From NCBI GenBank assembly GCA_934552695.1, contig CAKTER010000095.1:1-6288 (forward strand): a stretch of DNA of 6,288 nt, given 5' to 3'. The notes beneath the pieces were generated by a model, which saw nothing but the letters and a program-made list of their open reading frames with translations, did not search any database and had not been told where the DNA came from. This document shows positions 5,173 to 6,288 of the stretch, in pieces; position 1 is the stretch's first letter, and each line of letters starts with the position of its first letter. The DNA comes from an uncultured Eubacteriales bacterium (GTDB taxonomy: Bacteria > Bacillota > Clostridia > Lachnospirales > Anaerotignaceae). The translations under genes and the position numbers were made by a program.

Positions 5173-6288
5173 TTACGACCGATAATCGCCGTTGATTTTT
5201 ACATAGTCGTAGCTCAGGTCGCAGCCCCAGGCGGTGGCGTTGCCCCAGCCCTCGTGTACCTGAATATCTACGGTGATTTCGTTTTCCTTTAAAATCGTCA
5301 GGGCCTTGTCCTCGTCGAACACAAGGGGCGTTCCCGCCACAAACAGGTCGATGTCCCCCGCCGCCGACGTATAGGTAATATCCACATGGTCGGGGTTAAA
5401 CTGGGCCCCGGAATACCCCATAGCTCCTAAAATCCGCCCCCAGTTGGCATCCTGCCCAAACATCGCCGCCTTGACCAGCGACGACTGGATAACGGCCCGG
5501 GCCAGCTTCCGGGCGTCCTCCTCCGTCCGGGCCCCCGTCACCTTGGCAATGACCAGCTTGGTAGCCCCCTCGCCATCCCGGGCCAAATGCTGGGACAGGG
5601 TGGTGTTTACCACATGGAGTGCCTCGCAAAAGGCGTCAAAGGCCGGGCCCTCGGCGGTAATGGCCTCATTTCCCGCCCGGCCGTTGGCCAGCAACAGTAA
5701 GGTGTCGTTGGTGGACTCATCCCCGTCCACGCTGACCATATTATAGGTATCTTTTACATCCGCCGATAAAGCCTTTTGCAGCATGTCCCCGGAAATAGCA
5801 CAATCGGTTGTTACAAAGGCCAGCATGGTCGCCAGGTCGGGGCAAATCATCCCGCTGCCCTTGGCCATGCCGCCTAGGGTCACCGTTTTGCCATCCAGCT
5901 CAAAGGAAACCGCCACCTCCTTGGAATAGGTATCGGTGGTCATAATGGCTTTGGCCGCCTGCTGGGCTGCCTCCCGGGTATCCGCCAGCCGGGGCACCGC
6001 CTGGGCAATGCCGGCCTGCACCGTCTGGATGGGAAAGGGAGCGCCAATCACCCCGGTAGACGCCGTCCAAACCTGCCCCACCGGCACCTCCAGCGTCTCC
6101 GCCAAAGTTTGCGCCATCGCTTCGTTGGCCGCCTTCCCCTCCGCCCCGGTACAGGCGTTGGCGTTCCCGCTGTTGGCCACCACCGCCGAGACAAAGTCCC
6201 CGGTTTTTAGCAGCGCCTGATCCCGCTGCACCGGCGCCGCCTTCACCACACTGGAGGTAAAGCAGGCCGCTATTGTGGCGGGCACCTG
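5173..6288 (-). CDS. argJ: Glutamate N-acetyltransferase / ornithine acetyltransferase, N-terminus outside window
   Basis: ArgJ moves the acetyl group from N2-acetylornithine to glutamate, recycling it in the arginine pathway; bifunctional members also make N-acetylglutamate from acetyl-CoA. The frame is open to the window edge. By comparison with typical ArgJ (just over 400 residues), about 40-45 N-terminal residues are missing. A GTG at 6285 is inside the gene, not its start. Counting from that codon, TASTGVIG (74-81) carries the oxyanion-hole Thr-Gly. KGSGMICPDLATMLAF (142-157) contains the Ala-Thr bond where the precursor cleaves itself, and Thr153 becomes the N-terminal nucleophile of the beta chain. 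DGDESTNDT (187-195), ARDGEGATKL (235-244), GQDANWGRILGAMG (277-290) and the C-terminal WGCDLSYDYVKINGDYRS are all typical. It is followed by argB after 63 bases. Its own promoter is not in view, so regulation by ArgR cannot be judged. Confidence 0.96.
   Translation of the reverse strand, partial: QVPATIAACFTSSVVKAAPVQRDQALLKTGDFVSAVVANSGNANACTGAEGKAANEAMAQTLAETLEVPVGQVWTASTGVIGAPFPIQTVQAGIAQAVPRLADTREAAQQAAKAIMTTDTYSKEVAVSFELDGKTVTLGGMAKGSGMICPDLATMLAFVTTDCAISGDMLQKALSADVKDTYNMVSVDGDESTNDTLLLLANGRAGNEAITAEGPAFDAFCEALHVVNTTLSQHLARDGEGATKLVIAKVTGARTEEDARKLARAVIQSSLVKAAMFGQDANWGRILGAMGYSGAQFNPDHVDITYTSAAGDIDLFVAGTPLVFDEDKALTILKENEITVDIQVHEGWGNATAWGCDLSYDYVKINGDYRS

Noticed and set aside
6283..6285. 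GTG at 6285-6283 as the argJ start
   Set aside because: The frame continues to the window edge, and conserved ArgJ sequence is expected for about 40-45 residues before this point.

Overview
The window looks like the chromosome of a GC-rich Bacillota, most likely class Clostridia and possibly Oscillospiraceae or a relative. I infer this from strong AGGAGG-type ribosome sites, a TTGACR/TATAAT promoter, U-tract hairpin terminators, clostridial-style SerA and ArgB sequences, and an argJ-argB-argD cluster. No genus can be fixed from the sequence alone. All five long genes are well-conserved biosynthetic genes. I see no mobile element, tRNA, rRNA, CRISPR array or defence system.

Layout, left to right. 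Bases 1-92 hold the last 29 codons of a plus-strand gene that reads as the C-terminus of MurC. It is followed at once by six DnaA-box-like 9-mers spaced about one helical turn apart (93-152) and then by a good intrinsic terminator (183-217). Everything else is on the minus strand and converges on murC. Read in the direction of transcription (right to left), it begins with an arginine cluster, argJ (5' end outside the window), argB and argD. A 168-base intergenic region with a clear promoter follows. Next comes a serine cluster, serC and serA, then a small unlisted gene for a 55-residue, single-span membrane protein (342-509). A terminator at 306-338 closes this unit.

The arg genes cover three middle steps of the acetylated ornithine route. 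ArgJ recycles the acetyl group from N-acetylornithine to glutamate, ArgB phosphorylates N-acetylglutamate, and ArgD transaminates the semialdehyde. ArgC and a downstream carbamoyltransferase are not seen here. SerA and SerC carry out the first two steps of the phosphorylated serine route from 3-phosphoglycerate; SerB is not seen. ArgD and SerC both use glutamate as amino donor. I found no convincing terminator between argD and the serC promoter, so some arg transcripts may read into ser.

The items most worth a second look are the phased DnaA-box-like array behind murC, the small membrane-protein gene at the end of the serine operon, a strong terminator-like hairpin between argJ and argB, and the non-ATG start of serA next to an ATGTGA start-stop element. 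None of these is proof of a new system; the window is mostly ordinary core metabolism.
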